Positions 39,658-49,039 of a DNA stretch of 64,000 bases are shown here, one piece after another. The notes beneath the pieces were generated by a model, which saw only the letters and a list, made by a program, of their open reading frames with translations, was not told where the DNA came from and searched no databases. Both the position numbers and the translations under genes were made by a program. Positions within the stretch are counted from its first letter, which is position 1, and every line of letters starts with the position of its first letter. This stretch comes from Mycobacterium sp. 236(2023) (GTDB lineage: Bacteria; Actinomycetota; Actinomycetes; Mycobacteriales; Mycobacteriaceae): positions 744,001-808,000 of the forward strand of contig NZ_JARSBP010000004.1 of assembly GCF_029623955.1 (NCBI RefSeq), in the 5' to 3' direction.

Positions 39658-40310
39658 TGGGCACGAACTTGTGGGCCAAGGGCAGAGGGCGGTGGATGGC
39701 GGTCGGCGCCTCCCTCGTCATCTCGGCCGGCATGGTCTACGCCCAGCAGACCCAGCCTGCGCCGCCGCAACAGCCGGCGTCACCCGCGGCGCAGATGCCG
39801 GCATTCAACCCCAGCCCGCCGTCGACGCCGGTGCCGACCGAGGCGGAACTGCTCGCCGCGACGGCCCCTGCGGTGGACGCCCGGGTGTTCGATTTCGCGC
39901 TGCCCAAGGGCATCGCGCCCGAAGGCGGCCTTCAGAGGCACACCATCTGGGTCGCACGGGCGATCAGCGCGATGTTCCCCGAGATCAAGACCATCGGCGG
40001 CTACCGCCAGGATGCATTGAAGTGGCATCCCAACGGTTTGGCGATCGACGTGATGATCCCCGACCACAACAGCGAGGAAGGCATCGCCCTCGGCAACCAG
40101 ATCGCCGGATACGCCCTCGCCAACGCCGAACGTATGGGTGTCATCCACGTGATCTGGCGACAGGGTTTCTACCCCGGCATCGGAGCACCGAGCTGGACGG
40201 CCGATTACGGCTCCGAGACCCTCAACCACTTCGATCACGTGCACATCGCGACCGACGGCGGTGGCTACCCGACCGGTGACGAGACCTACTTCATCGGGTC
40301 GATGAAGTAG
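39657..40310 (+). CDS. Exported protein with M15/LAS-like metal motif (ARB_07466-like domain)
   Basis: 217 residues from GTG 39657. A signal or anchor segment (WMAVGASLVISAGMVYA) precedes a Pro/Gln-rich linker and a folded domain. That domain contains GGYRQDALKWHPNGLAIDVMI (H-x6-D) and FDHVHI near the end, the two metal-binding patches of LAS-type M15 peptidases such as D-Ala-D-Ala carboxypeptidases. Mycobacterial homologues of this domain are known as exported proteins of unknown activity. A peptidoglycan role is inference. Confidence 0.7.
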   Translation: MGTNLWAKGRGRWMAVGASLVISAGMVYAQQTQPAPPQQPASPAAQMPAFNPSPPSTPVPTEAELLAATAPAVDARVFDFALPKGIAPEGGLQRHTIWVARAISAMFPEIKTIGGYRQDALKWHPNGLAIDVMIPDHNSEEGIALGNQIAGYALANAERMGVIHVIWRQGFYPGIGAPSWTADYGSETLNHFDHVHIATDGGGYPTGDETYFIGSMK

Positions 40311-41325
40311 TACCGGCCATCTCCAGAACGATCCGGAACCTCGCCTGACCCGACATCATCCTGTCGTAGGCCTTAGGCGCCTCGACGAACGGCATCGTCT
40401 CGATCATCGGCGTGATGCCCGCTGCCAGACTGAAATTCAGGTTGTCCTCATTCTCGATCGGCGTTCCCGTCAAACTGCCGACGATGCTGCGGCCGCCGAA
40501 GATGAGGTCCGAGGTGCCCACCTCGAGCGGGTCCGGTGCGGCGCCCACGACCACCAGTTTTCCGCGAGGCCGCAGTCCGGCTACCAGCGGTGTCATCGAG
40601 GCGCCACTGGCGGCGGTGGCGAGGACCGCGGCGGCGCCGCCGAGGGCGTTCAATGCCGCCGCCGGATCGTCGGCGCTGCTGTCGATGTAGTGATCGGCCC
40701 CCAGAGTGGTTGCCAGTGACGACTTTTCGGCGCCGCGGGCGATGACGGCCACGCGGTGCCCGAGTTTCTTGGCGTATTGCACGCCGAGGTGGCCGAGACC
40801 ACCCAGGCCCTGAACGGCCACCAGGCTTCCCGGCGGGGCGTCGGCGGTGCGCAGTGCATTGAAAGTGGTGATGCCGGCACACAGCATCGGCGCGGCCAGT
40901 GCCGCGTCGAACTCGGCGGGCACCCGCACCAGCCCGCTGGCTCGCGCATAGACGACCTCGGCGTAACCACCGTCGACGGATGTGCCGGGCAGCGCTTGGT
41001 CGGTGCAGTTCACGTAGTCACCGCGCCGGCACCATTCGCACTGCCCGCACGGTCCGCCCAGGAATCCGAGTCCGACCCGGTCCCCGACCGCCCATGCGGT
41101 CACACCGTCGCCCACCGCATCGACGACGCCGACGACCTCGTGGCCGGGGACCACCGGTTGATCGGGTTGGGGCCGTTGACCTTCCACGGCGAGGACGTCG
41201 CTGTGGCACACTCCGCAGCTGAGCACGCGTAACCGCACCTGGCCCGGCGCGGGATGAACGAGATCCCGTTCGACGAGCTCGAAGTGACGTTGACCAGTTA
41301 CCTGGTAGGCGCGGTAGGTCGGCAT
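40291..41325 (-). CDS. Zinc-dependent alcohol dehydrogenase
   Basis: 344 residues. Catalytic zinc site Cys37, His62-Glu63 (GHEVVG); structural zinc cysteines at 93, 96, 99 and 107 (CGQCEWCRRGDYVNC); Rossmann motif GLGGLG. This is the medium-chain AdhA/AdhP pattern, oxidising an alcohol with NAD(P)+. Substrate unknown. The 3' end overlaps the exported protein gene by 20 bases. Confidence 0.9.
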   Translation of the reverse strand: MPTYRAYQVTGQRHFELVERDLVHPAPGQVRLRVLSCGVCHSDVLAVEGQRPQPDQPVVPGHEVVGVVDAVGDGVTAWAVGDRVGLGFLGGPCGQCEWCRRGDYVNCTDQALPGTSVDGGYAEVVYARASGLVRVPAEFDAALAAPMLCAGITTFNALRTADAPPGSLVAVQGLGGLGHLGVQYAKKLGHRVAVIARGAEKSSLATTLGADHYIDSSADDPAAALNALGGAAAVLATAASGASMTPLVAGLRPRGKLVVVGAAPDPLEVGTSDLIFGGRSIVGSLTGTPIENEDNLNFSLAAGITPMIETMPFVEAPKAYDRMMSGQARFRIVLEMAGTTSSTR

Positions 41326-41380
41326 GTTGCCGAGATTAGGCGGCGACCGCCGCCGGCGACATTCCTGCTAGCACCCAAGC

Positions 41381-43399
41381 TCAGACCGCGACGGCCGCCG
41401 CCCCGCACGAGAACAGTGCGCTCGACACCCGGCCATCGGTGCATGCCACCGCGACAAGGTCCGGCGTCGACGACTCCTCCGGCGGCCACGGGAACGTCGG
41501 CGTCGCCGGACGCTCCAGCGGGAAGATGCTGGCCCCTTCGACTCCGGTGAGCCGCGCGACGATCTGGGCCACGATATTCGTTGCGATGTAGGCGATGTCA
41601 CCAACGATCTTGACCGGAATGATCGCCAGCGAGGCCAGCGGGCTGATCAGGAAGATGTCCTGATCGGCCAATGACTGCAGGCCCGACGTGATGCCGTTGA
41701 CGATGTTGTCCACGTAGTAGGGAATCGTGGCGGCGATGGTGCGCACGCTCAGCGCGATGTTGGTGCCGATGTCCGGGTAGCCGTACATCGCGATCGCATC
41801 CTGAAGTGCCTTGCGCAGCAACGCATCGTCGTCACCCGGCAGCACTGTGCTGTCGTCGAGGTCGGTCAGGGAGACGCCGTCGGCATCTTCGGCCGGCTCG
41901 AAACCGAACAGGTGCATGACCGTGGGGGTGACGTCGACGATCGAGTACTTGAGGTTCACACCGCCCTCGGTGAACAGAAGAGGGTTGTTCGCGATCACGA
42001 ATGTCGACGTCTCATCCGGCGATTGGAAGCCGTGGCCGAAGCCCTTCTGAGGTTGGTGGCCGTGATCGGTGACCATCATGATCGTCCACTGCTCGCCGGT
42101 GAGAGCTTCCCAGTTGTCGACCGCCAGCATGATCTCGCCGAGGTTCTCGTCGAAATTGGCCAGGGCTTCGAGGTATTCGGGAGAATCACCGCCGAACATG
42201 TGGCCGTTCTCGTCCACTCCGACGAAGTAGCTGAAGATCAGGTTCGCGACGTCGGCGCTGGCGGCGGCGATCGCGGCTTCGGTGTACTCGCCGACCAGGT
42301 CGTCGGCTTCGAGCCAGCGCGGATCGTTCTCCAGTTCGGGCACGTTGATGATGGTGTCGGCGCCGAGTCCTGACGCCGCGATCGCCGAGATGACGTTCCA
42401 GTTGGCGATCGACGTGGTCGACGCGCCGGGGTTCAACGTCTCGAGCTGGGTGAACATCGTGGGCCACTTGTCATACGTCCACGGGGTGAAGACGTTGTTG
42501 ATGACGCCGGTCTTCTCGCCCCACGCCCCGGTGAGGATCGACGTCCAGGACGGGTTCGAGATGGTGGTGTGCCCAACGATGGTCGAGGCGGCCGTGGTGC
42601 TGCCCTGGATCAGCTTGAAGAAGTTGGTGGTGAGCTCGGGATGGGCGAGGACACGGCTCAGGTTGGTGCCGTCGACGCCGATCACCAGGACGTTGGGGGT
42701 ACCGACGTCCTGCGCCTCGATGTCCTGGGTGGTGATCGCGGCCCGGCGCAGGGCGTTGCGTTCCAACTCGTCGCGCGCTGCGGCCAGCGACGCCAGGAAG
42801 GTGGAGCCCTGCAGCGGCGTCGCCGGAGAGGGCTTCGCGGGTGTGAGGAGTGCAGTGACGACGTCGGTGATGACGCTGACGAGCGTCGGCTTGGCCGCGG
42901 CAGGCTGCGGGGTCGCCGGTGTGGCCGGGGCCGACGGCGCCTTGGGCGGCGTCTTGGACGGCGCGGTGGTCTTCGTCGTCGCGGCCACCGGCTGCGCTTC
43001 GTCTGCCTCGTCGTCGGCGACATCCGCGACATCGGCTGTGGCCGCGTCGTCGGCCTCGGAGGCTGACGCGACGTCGTCGTCGTCAGCGGCGTCGCTGCCG
43101 CCGCCCCCGGTCGACGCCACTTCGGCATCAGCATCGGCGTCGTCATCGGCTTCGTCGTCGGTGGCGTCGTCGGTGGCGTGAGCATCTGTGGAGTCGTCGG
43201 CGCTGCCCCCACCCTTGGCGTCCGACGTGTCCGACGGCGCGCCGGACCTGTCGGCTTTCGTCGTCGAGGACGATTCGCTCGACGACGACGAATCGGTGTT
43301 GTCGGCGTAGGCGACACCCGATGTGGACGCGACAGCCCAGCCGACTCCCAGCGCCACCGCGAGTGCTCCGACGCGACCAATGTTGTTGGCGTGACCCAT
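41381..43399 (-). CDS. Secreted alkaline phosphatase/phosphodiesterase-family hydrolase with acidic linker
   Basis: 672 residues. Signal peptide (GRVGALAVALGVGWAVASTSGVAYA) cut near residue 32. Residues ~33-140 are a Ser/Asp/Ala-rich acidic linker, followed by a Pro/Ala/Thr stretch. The catalytic domain from about 235 has the alkaline-phosphatase-superfamily sites: NVLVIGVDGTN (Asp243), nucleophile region GHTTISNPSWTS, VGVDENGHMFG and MVTDHGHQ. This fits a type I phosphodiesterase/nucleotide pyrophosphatase. Exported, probably cell-wall or extracellular. Substrate unknown. Confidence 0.8.
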   Translation of the reverse strand: MGHANNIGRVGALAVALGVGWAVASTSGVAYADNTDSSSSSESSSTTKADRSGAPSDTSDAKGGGSADDSTDAHATDDATDDEADDDADADAEVASTGGGGSDAADDDDVASASEADDAATADVADVADDEADEAQPVAATTKTTAPSKTPPKAPSAPATPATPQPAAAKPTLVSVITDVVTALLTPAKPSPATPLQGSTFLASLAAARDELERNALRRAAITTQDIEAQDVGTPNVLVIGVDGTNLSRVLAHPELTTNFFKLIQGSTTAASTIVGHTTISNPSWTSILTGAWGEKTGVINNVFTPWTYDKWPTMFTQLETLNPGASTTSIANWNVISAIAASGLGADTIINVPELENDPRWLEADDLVGEYTEAAIAAASADVANLIFSYFVGVDENGHMFGGDSPEYLEALANFDENLGEIMLAVDNWEALTGEQWTIMMVTDHGHQPQKGFGHGFQSPDETSTFVIANNPLLFTEGGVNLKYSIVDVTPTVMHLFGFEPAEDADGVSLTDLDDSTVLPGDDDALLRKALQDAIAMYGYPDIGTNIALSVRTIAATIPYYVDNIVNGITSGLQSLADQDIFLISPLASLAIIPVKIVGDIAYIATNIVAQIVARLTGVEGASIFPLERPATPTFPWPPEESSTPDLVAVACTDGRVSSALFSCGAAAVAV

Positions 43400-43657
43400 G
43401 AGATTCCTTACGTCGGTGCCACGACGACGGACGCGCGCGACGTCGTTGTCGGCTGTGGGCTGATTGTGCTGTCCGTAAATTACGCGCTGGCAATGGTTCG
43501 CTGGACAGGATTCGACGACTTCGCTTCGAGTGGTGTCCGAAGTCTCGGGAAGTGTTCAAACCAGCGTGCGCGTAACCAGCGACTCGGCGGATCGTCTGCG
43601 CGAGCATGCGGATGAGTTCGAATTCGTTGGCAACCCCGTCCGGCTGGAGTCACCCGT

Positions 43658-44494
43658 ATGTCCGCGCGTACCCCGGCCATACGCGATCGTGTCGCCGATC
43701 AGGCATTTCCGGTCTCGCTCGAGTCTCTGGGCCGCTCGTTCCCCGTCGGCAAGAGCGGTGCCCGCCCGGTATTGCACGACATCAATCTGGACATCGATGC
43801 AGGCGAGATCGTCGCGATCCTCGGGACGAGCGGCTGCGGCAAATCGACGCTGCTGCGCATCGTCGGAGGACTCGACTCCCCCACGACAGGCGTCGCGCGC
43901 ATCGACGGCACGCCCGCGAAATCCTTCGACCCGCGGTGCGCGGTGGGTTTCCAGGAGCCACGCCTGATGCCGTGGCGCACGATCGCCGACAACGTCGCCC
44001 TCGGGTTGCCGAGGCGCGGACCGGCCGCGGCCGGCAAGGATTCCGTCGCCGAACTCCTCGAGTTGGTCGGGCTCGCCGACTTCGCCGACCACCGGCCCCG
44101 CGAGGTGTCGGGCGGCATGGCGCAACGGGCCTCATTGGCGCGGGCACTGGCGCGAAACCCCGGGGTGCTGCTTCTCGACGAGCCGTTCGGCGCTCTCGAC
44201 GCGCTGACGCGGCTCAAGATGCAGGACCTGCTGTTGGACGTGCACGAGGCGGCGCCGGCGACCGTCCTGCTCGTCACCCATGACGTCGACGAAGCGTTGC
44301 AACTTGCCGACCGGGTGATCCTGCTCGGCCGCGACGAAGAACGACCGGGCGCCTCGATCCAGCAGACCGTCGTCGTCCCCGGGCGGCGACCACGCGACCG
44401 CGGTTCCGCAGAACTCGCAGAACTGCGCGCTCGACTCCTCGCCGGCCTCGGCATCGCCCGCCACGACCGCACTGACGAAAGCAGGACAAGATGA
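43658..44494 (+). CDS. ssuB: ABC importer ATPase, nitrate/sulfonate/taurine type
   Basis: 278 residues. Walker A GTSGCGKST, signature VSGGMAQRA, Walker B GVLLLDEPFGALDALTR, and switch His in LVTHDVDEAL. The DEPFGALDALTR form is characteristic of NitT/TauT/SsuB ATPases. The stop overlaps the binding-protein start by four bases. The symbol is by operon type; the substrate may be a sulfonate, taurine, nitrate or thiamine precursor. Confidence 0.85.
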   Translation: MSARTPAIRDRVADQAFPVSLESLGRSFPVGKSGARPVLHDINLDIDAGEIVAILGTSGCGKSTLLRIVGGLDSPTTGVARIDGTPAKSFDPRCAVGFQEPRLMPWRTIADNVALGLPRRGPAAAGKDSVAELLELVGLADFADHRPREVSGGMAQRASLARALARNPGVLLLDEPFGALDALTRLKMQDLLLDVHEAAPATVLLVTHDVDEALQLADRVILLGRDEERPGASIQQTVVVPGRRPRDRGSAELAELRARLLAGLGIARHDRTDESRTR

Positions 44495-45510
44495 AACGCG
44501 AACTCAGAGCGGCGCTGACCGCGATCGTCGCCGTGTCGGCACTGATGCTGAGCGGCTGCGTGTCCGGAGAGGGCAGCTCGCCGACTCGGTCGGCGGACGG
44601 CGGTGACGGCGTCGACGGCCAGACACTGAACATCGACTTCGCCACGTACAACCCGCTGAGTCTGATCATCAAGGACCAGGGCTGGCTGGAAGCCCAGAGC
44701 GTCACCGTGAATTGGGTGCAGTCGGCAGGGTCCAACAAGGCGAATGAAGCGCTGCGGGCGGGAGCGATCGACGTGGGTTCGACGGCCGGCTCGGCCGCGC
44801 TCCTCGCACGGTCGAACGGTTCACCGATTCAGGTCATCGCCCTGTACTCCCAACCCGAGTGGGCTGCCCTCGTCGCACCCGCGGGCAGCGACATCACAAG
44901 CGTCGGGCAGCTCAAGGGCAAGACGGTCGCGGCGACCAAGGGCACCGACCCTTACTTCTTCCTGCTGCAGTCGCTGGAGGCCAATGGCCTTACCGCGCAG
45001 GACATCACGGTGCAGAACCTGCAGCATGCCGACGGCTGGGCAGCCTTGCAGAACGGGTCCGTGGACGCGTGGGCGGGGCTCGACCCGATCATGGCCGGCG
45101 CCGAGGAGACCGGAGCGACGCTGTTCTACCGCAACATCGATTTCAACAGCTACGGCTTCCTGAATGCGCGAGAGGACTTCCTGGCCGAGAAGCCGGAGCT
45201 GGCGCAGCTGGTCGTCGACGCGTACGCGACCGCGGCGGTGTGGGCGGATGAGCACCCGGAGGAGACGGCGCAGATCCTTGCCGACGTCGCGGGTCTGCAG
45301 CCGGCGGTGGCCGAGAAGGTGATCCGGGAGCGCTCCAACCTCGACGTCGATCCCGTACCCGGTGCGGCCCAACTCGCCGTGCTGGAGAAGATCGGGCCGG
45401 TGTTCGTCGAACTCGGCGATGTGCCCGACCAGAAGCAGGTCGACGATGCGCTCGCGAGCATCGTCAACGACACCTTCGTCACGCAGGCCGACGCGGCGCG
45501 TCTCGGATAG
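44491..45510 (+). CDS. ssuA: ABC importer substrate-binding lipoprotein, sulfonate type
   Basis: 339 residues. Lipobox ends at Cys23 (LMLSGC). The mature part follows the SsuA/TauA fold: LNIDFATYNPLSLIIKDQGWLEAQ, QSAGSNKANEALRAGAIDVGSTAGSAALLAR, LKGKTVAATKGTDPYFFLLQSLEANGL. Second gene of the operon. The GSNKANEAL and GSTAGSAALLAR motifs are seen in aliphatic sulfonate binders, so this is the preferred substrate class. Confidence 0.87.
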   Translation: MKRELRAALTAIVAVSALMLSGCVSGEGSSPTRSADGGDGVDGQTLNIDFATYNPLSLIIKDQGWLEAQSVTVNWVQSAGSNKANEALRAGAIDVGSTAGSAALLARSNGSPIQVIALYSQPEWAALVAPAGSDITSVGQLKGKTVAATKGTDPYFFLLQSLEANGLTAQDITVQNLQHADGWAALQNGSVDAWAGLDPIMAGAEETGATLFYRNIDFNSYGFLNAREDFLAEKPELAQLVVDAYATAAVWADEHPEETAQILADVAGLQPAVAEKVIRERSNLDVDPVPGAAQLAVLEKIGPVFVELGDVPDQKQVDDALASIVNDTFVTQADAARLG

Positions 45511-45515
45511 GTGCG

Positions 45516-46352
45516 ATGACCGTCGACGAGAGGATCGCCGTCACGGCGCCGTCCGAGGCACCCGATACCGGGCAGCCGCCAGGGCGCGTCGCTGTGACCG
45601 AGCGGCGCTGGCTGCGCTTCGTAGGTGGTGCGCTGCTGCCGCTCGCTGTTCTCGTCGTGTGGCAAGCAGTCTCGGGCTTCGGGTGGGTGGCGCCGTCGAT
45701 GCTGCCGTCGCCGGAGATGGTGTGGAACGCAGCGGTCGATCTCACCGAGCGCGGCCTCTACGGGCAGTACATCGCGATCTCCACGCAGCGTGTGCTGATC
45801 GGCTTCGCGATCGGTGCCGCGGTGGGGCTGGTGTTCGGGGCGGTCGTCGGGTTGTCGCGGTACGCCAACATCCTGTTGGCGCCGAGCCTCGGCGGTGTCC
45901 GGGCAGTGCCGTCGCTGGCGTGGGTGCCACTGCTGATCCTGTGGTTCGGAATCGGCGAGGGATCGAAGATCATCCTGATCGCGATCGGCGCGTTCTTCCC
46001 CGTGTACACGGTTGTGGGTGCGGCGCTCCGGCACGTCGACGCGCACCTCCTGGAGGCGGGCCGGGCGTTCGGCCTACATGGTCTGGCGTTGTTCGCCACC
46101 GTGCAGTTGCCTGCCGTCGTGCCGTCGACGGTGTCAGCACTGCGGCTGGCGCTCGCACAGTCCTGGCTGTTCCTGGTGGCCGCCGAGCTGATCGCCAGCT
46201 CGATGGGGCTGGGCTTCCTGCTGCTCGATTCGGGTCAGAACGGGCGTATCGATCGGATCTTCCTGGCCATCATCTCGTTGGCGCTTCTCGGGAAGATCAC
46301 TGATTCGTTGCTCAGCCTTTTCGAGCGGTGGGCGATCGCGAAATGGACGTAG
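45516..46352 (+). CDS. ssuC: ABC importer permease, sulfonate type
   Basis: 278 residues, about six transmembrane segments. Family parts: WQAVSGFGWVAPSMLPSPEMVWNA, GAAVGLVFGAVVGLSRYANILLAPSLGGVRAVPSLAWVPLLILWFGIGEGSKI, which contains the EAA-type coupling region. Third gene, five bases after ssuA. No monooxygenase (ssuD) is visible beside it. Confidence 0.88.
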   Translation: MTVDERIAVTAPSEAPDTGQPPGRVAVTERRWLRFVGGALLPLAVLVVWQAVSGFGWVAPSMLPSPEMVWNAAVDLTERGLYGQYIAISTQRVLIGFAIGAAVGLVFGAVVGLSRYANILLAPSLGGVRAVPSLAWVPLLILWFGIGEGSKIILIAIGAFFPVYTVVGAALRHVDAHLLEAGRAFGLHGLALFATVQLPAVVPSTVSALRLALAQSWLFLVAAELIASSMGLGFLLLDSGQNGRIDRIFLAIISLALLGKITDSLLSLFERWAIAKWT

Positions 46353-46466
46353 CACCTGCACGCCGCAGCAATGTGGCGCAGTGCGCGCGCTCGATTCTGA
46401 CGAATGCATGACACGCCTGACCCACTCTTGTGAAAACAACCTTCACGCGCGTCAAAATCACCTAAC

Positions 46467-46480
46467 TTGACAGTCGTCAA
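46467..46480. promoter_or_regulatory. Palindrome in the promoter region of the acidic-repeat hydrolase
   Basis: TTGAC-AGTC-GTCAA. The TTGACA could also be a -35 element. It lies 24 bases before the GTG of the next gene. Confidence 0.3.
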
Positions 46481-46504
46481 TTCAGGACGTTCTAGGGAGA
46501 TTGC

Positions 46505-48145
46505 GTGACGCATCTATCAGCGTGGATGGGGGCGGGTGTACTCGCGGCAGGGGTGTCCGCCGCAGTGGTCGCAGGCGCCGACGTGGCGAGCGCCGACACC
46601 GGCGCGGCATCGGGATCGGATTCCAGTGCGAGCGCGACGAGCAAGCGAGACCGTCCCGGGGCCGGTGAATCTCGTTCGGGCGCAGACAATTCCGCAGGGT
46701 CGGACGCCAGCGGCGAAGCAACGCCGGATACCGACGACGCCGAGGCAGACCGCGACGCAGAGGGCGAGGACAAAGACGCCGCCGACGTCGAGGTCGACGA
46801 CGAGGTAGAGGTCGACGACGAGGTAGAGGTCGACGACGAGGTAGAGGTCGACGACGAGGTAGAGGTCGATGAAGCCGATGTGGACGTCGACCCCGAAGAG
46901 GACTCACGCATCGAGCAGCTGTCGGTCGAGCTGGAGTCCGAACCGACGCGAGCCAAGTGGGTCAAATCCTCCGAGGCGTCCGCGGCGCAGCCGGAAAGCG
47001 TGACGACCGACGTCGCACCGCAGTCGCAGACCCAGCAGCAAGCCGCGCCGGCGCCGTCGAACGCATTCCAATCGCTGCTACTCGACATCATCGGCGTCGC
47101 CGTCAAACTTGTCGCCGGGCCCCCGGTGGTGCACCGTGGCAGTGATGTCACCGTACGAACCTCGTCGCTGGAGATCACCGACGGGCGCAAGATCGCGGCT
47201 CATTGGTACTACCCCGACAGCGACGAGCCACCCCAGCGGTTGATCTTCCTTCAGCACGGCTACCTCGGCGTCAGTGCGATGTACAGCCGAACGGCGTCGT
47301 ACCTGGCGGAGCGCACCAACAGCATCGTCGTCGTTCCGACCCACTCGTCGAATCGCTATGTCAAGGACGGTTTTTGGCTGGGCGATGACCAAGTTCACCG
47401 CGCCACCGCGGACCTCTTCCTCGGAGCGCGAGAAGCGTTGACGGCCAGCGCGATGTCAGCCGGCTTCGCGCGCAGGTACGGCGCCGGGGTCGCGTTGCCG
47501 GACACGTTCGTCCTCGTCGGGCACTCGCTCGGCGCCGGCGTCGCAGCAGGCGCCGCGGGATACTACGCGGACGCAGTCACCGCGAGCGGTGCCGAAAACC
47601 ATTTGGCGGGCGTGGTTTTCCTCGACGGCGCTCCCCCGCAGACATCACTGCCGGACGCACTGGTCAAGCTCGACGGCCTCGATTCGTACACGCCGGTTTT
47701 CGAACTGGGTGCGCCCAAACCGGTCCGCAATGTGGACGCGGCGCTCAACGCTCATCGGCCGGGGCATTTCAACGGGCTGATCCTGGACAAGGGCGAGCAT
47801 CTCGACGCGATGCAGGGCGGAACCAAGCTCATCGAGTTGGTGTCGTATCTGTACCAGGGATTCCCGACGGAACAGAACAAATCGGCTGCGCAGACGATCA
47901 TCGCGGGCTGGGTCAACGACATCTTCGCCGGACGCATCGACGCATCGACAGGGACTTGCGAAGGCGGCGATTGCACAGGGCTCTACGGTGAATTCGGCGA
48001 GACACTACCCATCGAGACGCCGAAGGGGCCGACGAGTGCGGCGGTGATCGGCGTGGCGGCGAGTCCCACGACAACTGAGTTTCAGCTGGCCTCCGTCACG
48101 TCAACCGCTCGCGCAGGCAAGCGACTGCTGCTCGTCAGACCTTGA
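46505..48145 (+). CDS. Secreted alpha/beta hydrolase with acidic repeat linker
   Basis: 546 residues from GTG 46505 with AGGGAGA upstream. Signal peptide MTHLSAWMGAGVLAAGVSAAVVAGADVASA, then an acidic linker (about 33-150) including exact DDEVEV hexapeptide repeats. The hydrolase domain has HGYLG (oxyanion region) and the nucleophile elbow GHSLGAG with Ser341. Like the protein at 41381-43399 it pairs a signal peptide, an acidic linker and a hydrolase. Exported esterase or lipase is likely; substrate unknown. Confidence 0.8.
   Translation: MTHLSAWMGAGVLAAGVSAAVVAGADVASADTGAASGSDSSASATSKRDRPGAGESRSGADNSAGSDASGEATPDTDDAEADRDAEGEDKDAADVEVDDEVEVDDEVEVDDEVEVDDEVEVDEADVDVDPEEDSRIEQLSVELESEPTRAKWVKSSEASAAQPESVTTDVAPQSQTQQQAAPAPSNAFQSLLLDIIGVAVKLVAGPPVVHRGSDVTVRTSSLEITDGRKIAAHWYYPDSDEPPQRLIFLQHGYLGVSAMYSRTASYLAERTNSIVVVPTHSSNRYVKDGFWLGDDQVHRATADLFLGAREALTASAMSAGFARRYGAGVALPDTFVLVGHSLGAGVAAGAAGYYADAVTASGAENHLAGVVFLDGAPPQTSLPDALVKLDGLDSYTPVFELGAPKPVRNVDAALNAHRPGHFNGLILDKGEHLDAMQGGTKLIELVSYLYQGFPTEQNKSAAQTIIAGWVNDIFAGRIDASTGTCEGGDCTGLYGEFGETLPIETPKGPTSAAVIGVAASPTTTEFQLASVTSTARAGKRLLLVRP
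46790..46867. repeat. 18-bp tandem repeat, four exact copies
   Basis: The unit GAGGTCGACGACGAGGTA occurs four times head to tail from 46790 to 46861, with a partial fifth copy, coding the EVDDEV/DDEVEV repeat in the hydrolase linker. Exact copies suggest recent expansion and possible length variation. Confidence 0.9.
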
Positions 48146-48911
48146 CCGTCGGCGTCGTCAACGCGAAATAGGCGTAGCGACAGTCGAGCCGGTTTTCCGG
48201 CACGAGTGTGATGAGCCGTGGATCGAGTCCGTTGTCGGCGGCGAACTGCCAGAACTCCTCGATGCCGAACGTCGTGGTCGATGCCATGTTCCGGTCATAG
48301 GTCACGCCGGCGCGACCACGCGTTCGGCCTTCGGCGGTGTGGTACTTGACCTGAACCAGGGCCAATCCCCCTGGAACCAAGACATTCTTGGCGATGTCGA
48401 GGATGGCGCGGACCGCATCCACACCGGTCGTCAGTTCAAAGACGTAGAGGCACAGAAAGACGTCGCACGTATCGGTCAGCCCAGCGACAGCCTGCCCGGG
48501 ATCGGCGAGGTCGATCACTCTCGTCTCGATCGGCGTTGCACACGTTTCCCGGACCTGCCGGACGCATTCGTCCAGGGTGTCCTGCGAGATGTCTGCGGCG
48601 ATGAACCGCTGTGCGTGCGGGGCGAACGCCACGGCATTCGCCCCGCCGCCGGCACCCCACTCCATCACCGTGCCGGGGCGGGGCAGCTGGAGGGCACGGG
48701 CGAATGTCTCGTAGATCGCCCAGTGGTCGCTGCCCACCTCGAGCCAGGCTTCGTCGCCGATGCCGCGGCGCCAATGCGAGTTGGCCTCCCAGGCGGAATC
48801 GGCGGGTGCCGACCAGTAGCGGGAAGCTTGACCGGCGATCCGGTCCTTGAACCGACGCCCTCCCACCACCGCCGCCGCCGACGAAAGAAATCGCTCCCCT
48901 CGCAACGCCAT
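48135..48911 (-). CDS. SAM-dependent methyltransferase
   Basis: 258 residues. SAM motif MEWGAGGGANA (about 82-92), motif II FIAADISQDTL, and post-motif DVFLCLYVFEL. The N-terminal part (QASRYWSAPADSAWEANSHWRRGIG) is aromatic and probably helps bind the acceptor. Ends with RYAYFALTTPTVKV. Substrate unknown. Convergent with the secreted hydrolase with an 11-base overlap. Confidence 0.78.
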   Translation of the reverse strand: MALRGERFLSSAAAVVGGRRFKDRIAGQASRYWSAPADSAWEANSHWRRGIGDEAWLEVGSDHWAIYETFARALQLPRPGTVMEWGAGGGANAVAFAPHAQRFIAADISQDTLDECVRQVRETCATPIETRVIDLADPGQAVAGLTDTCDVFLCLYVFELTTGVDAVRAILDIAKNVLVPGGLALVQVKYHTAEGRTRGRAGVTYDRNMASTTTFGIEEFWQFAADNGLDPRLITLVPENRLDCRYAYFALTTPTVKV

Positions 48912-49039
48912 GACACTTTCCCCCGTTCAACGGCCTGCTTTCGATTGGGTTGACAATAGCCAGCTTCGCGTTGATAGACCACCGCAGACGACGTGAACCC
49001 GCACGGCGACATGCCCCGGGTCGGTGCCAGAATCATCAC

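Noticed and set aside
43400..43657. Possible extra gene between the secreted phosphodiesterase and ssuB
   Set aside because: Short open frames there (for example 43530-43967 on the plus strand) only run into ssuB in another frame; no start or ribosome site supports a gene.
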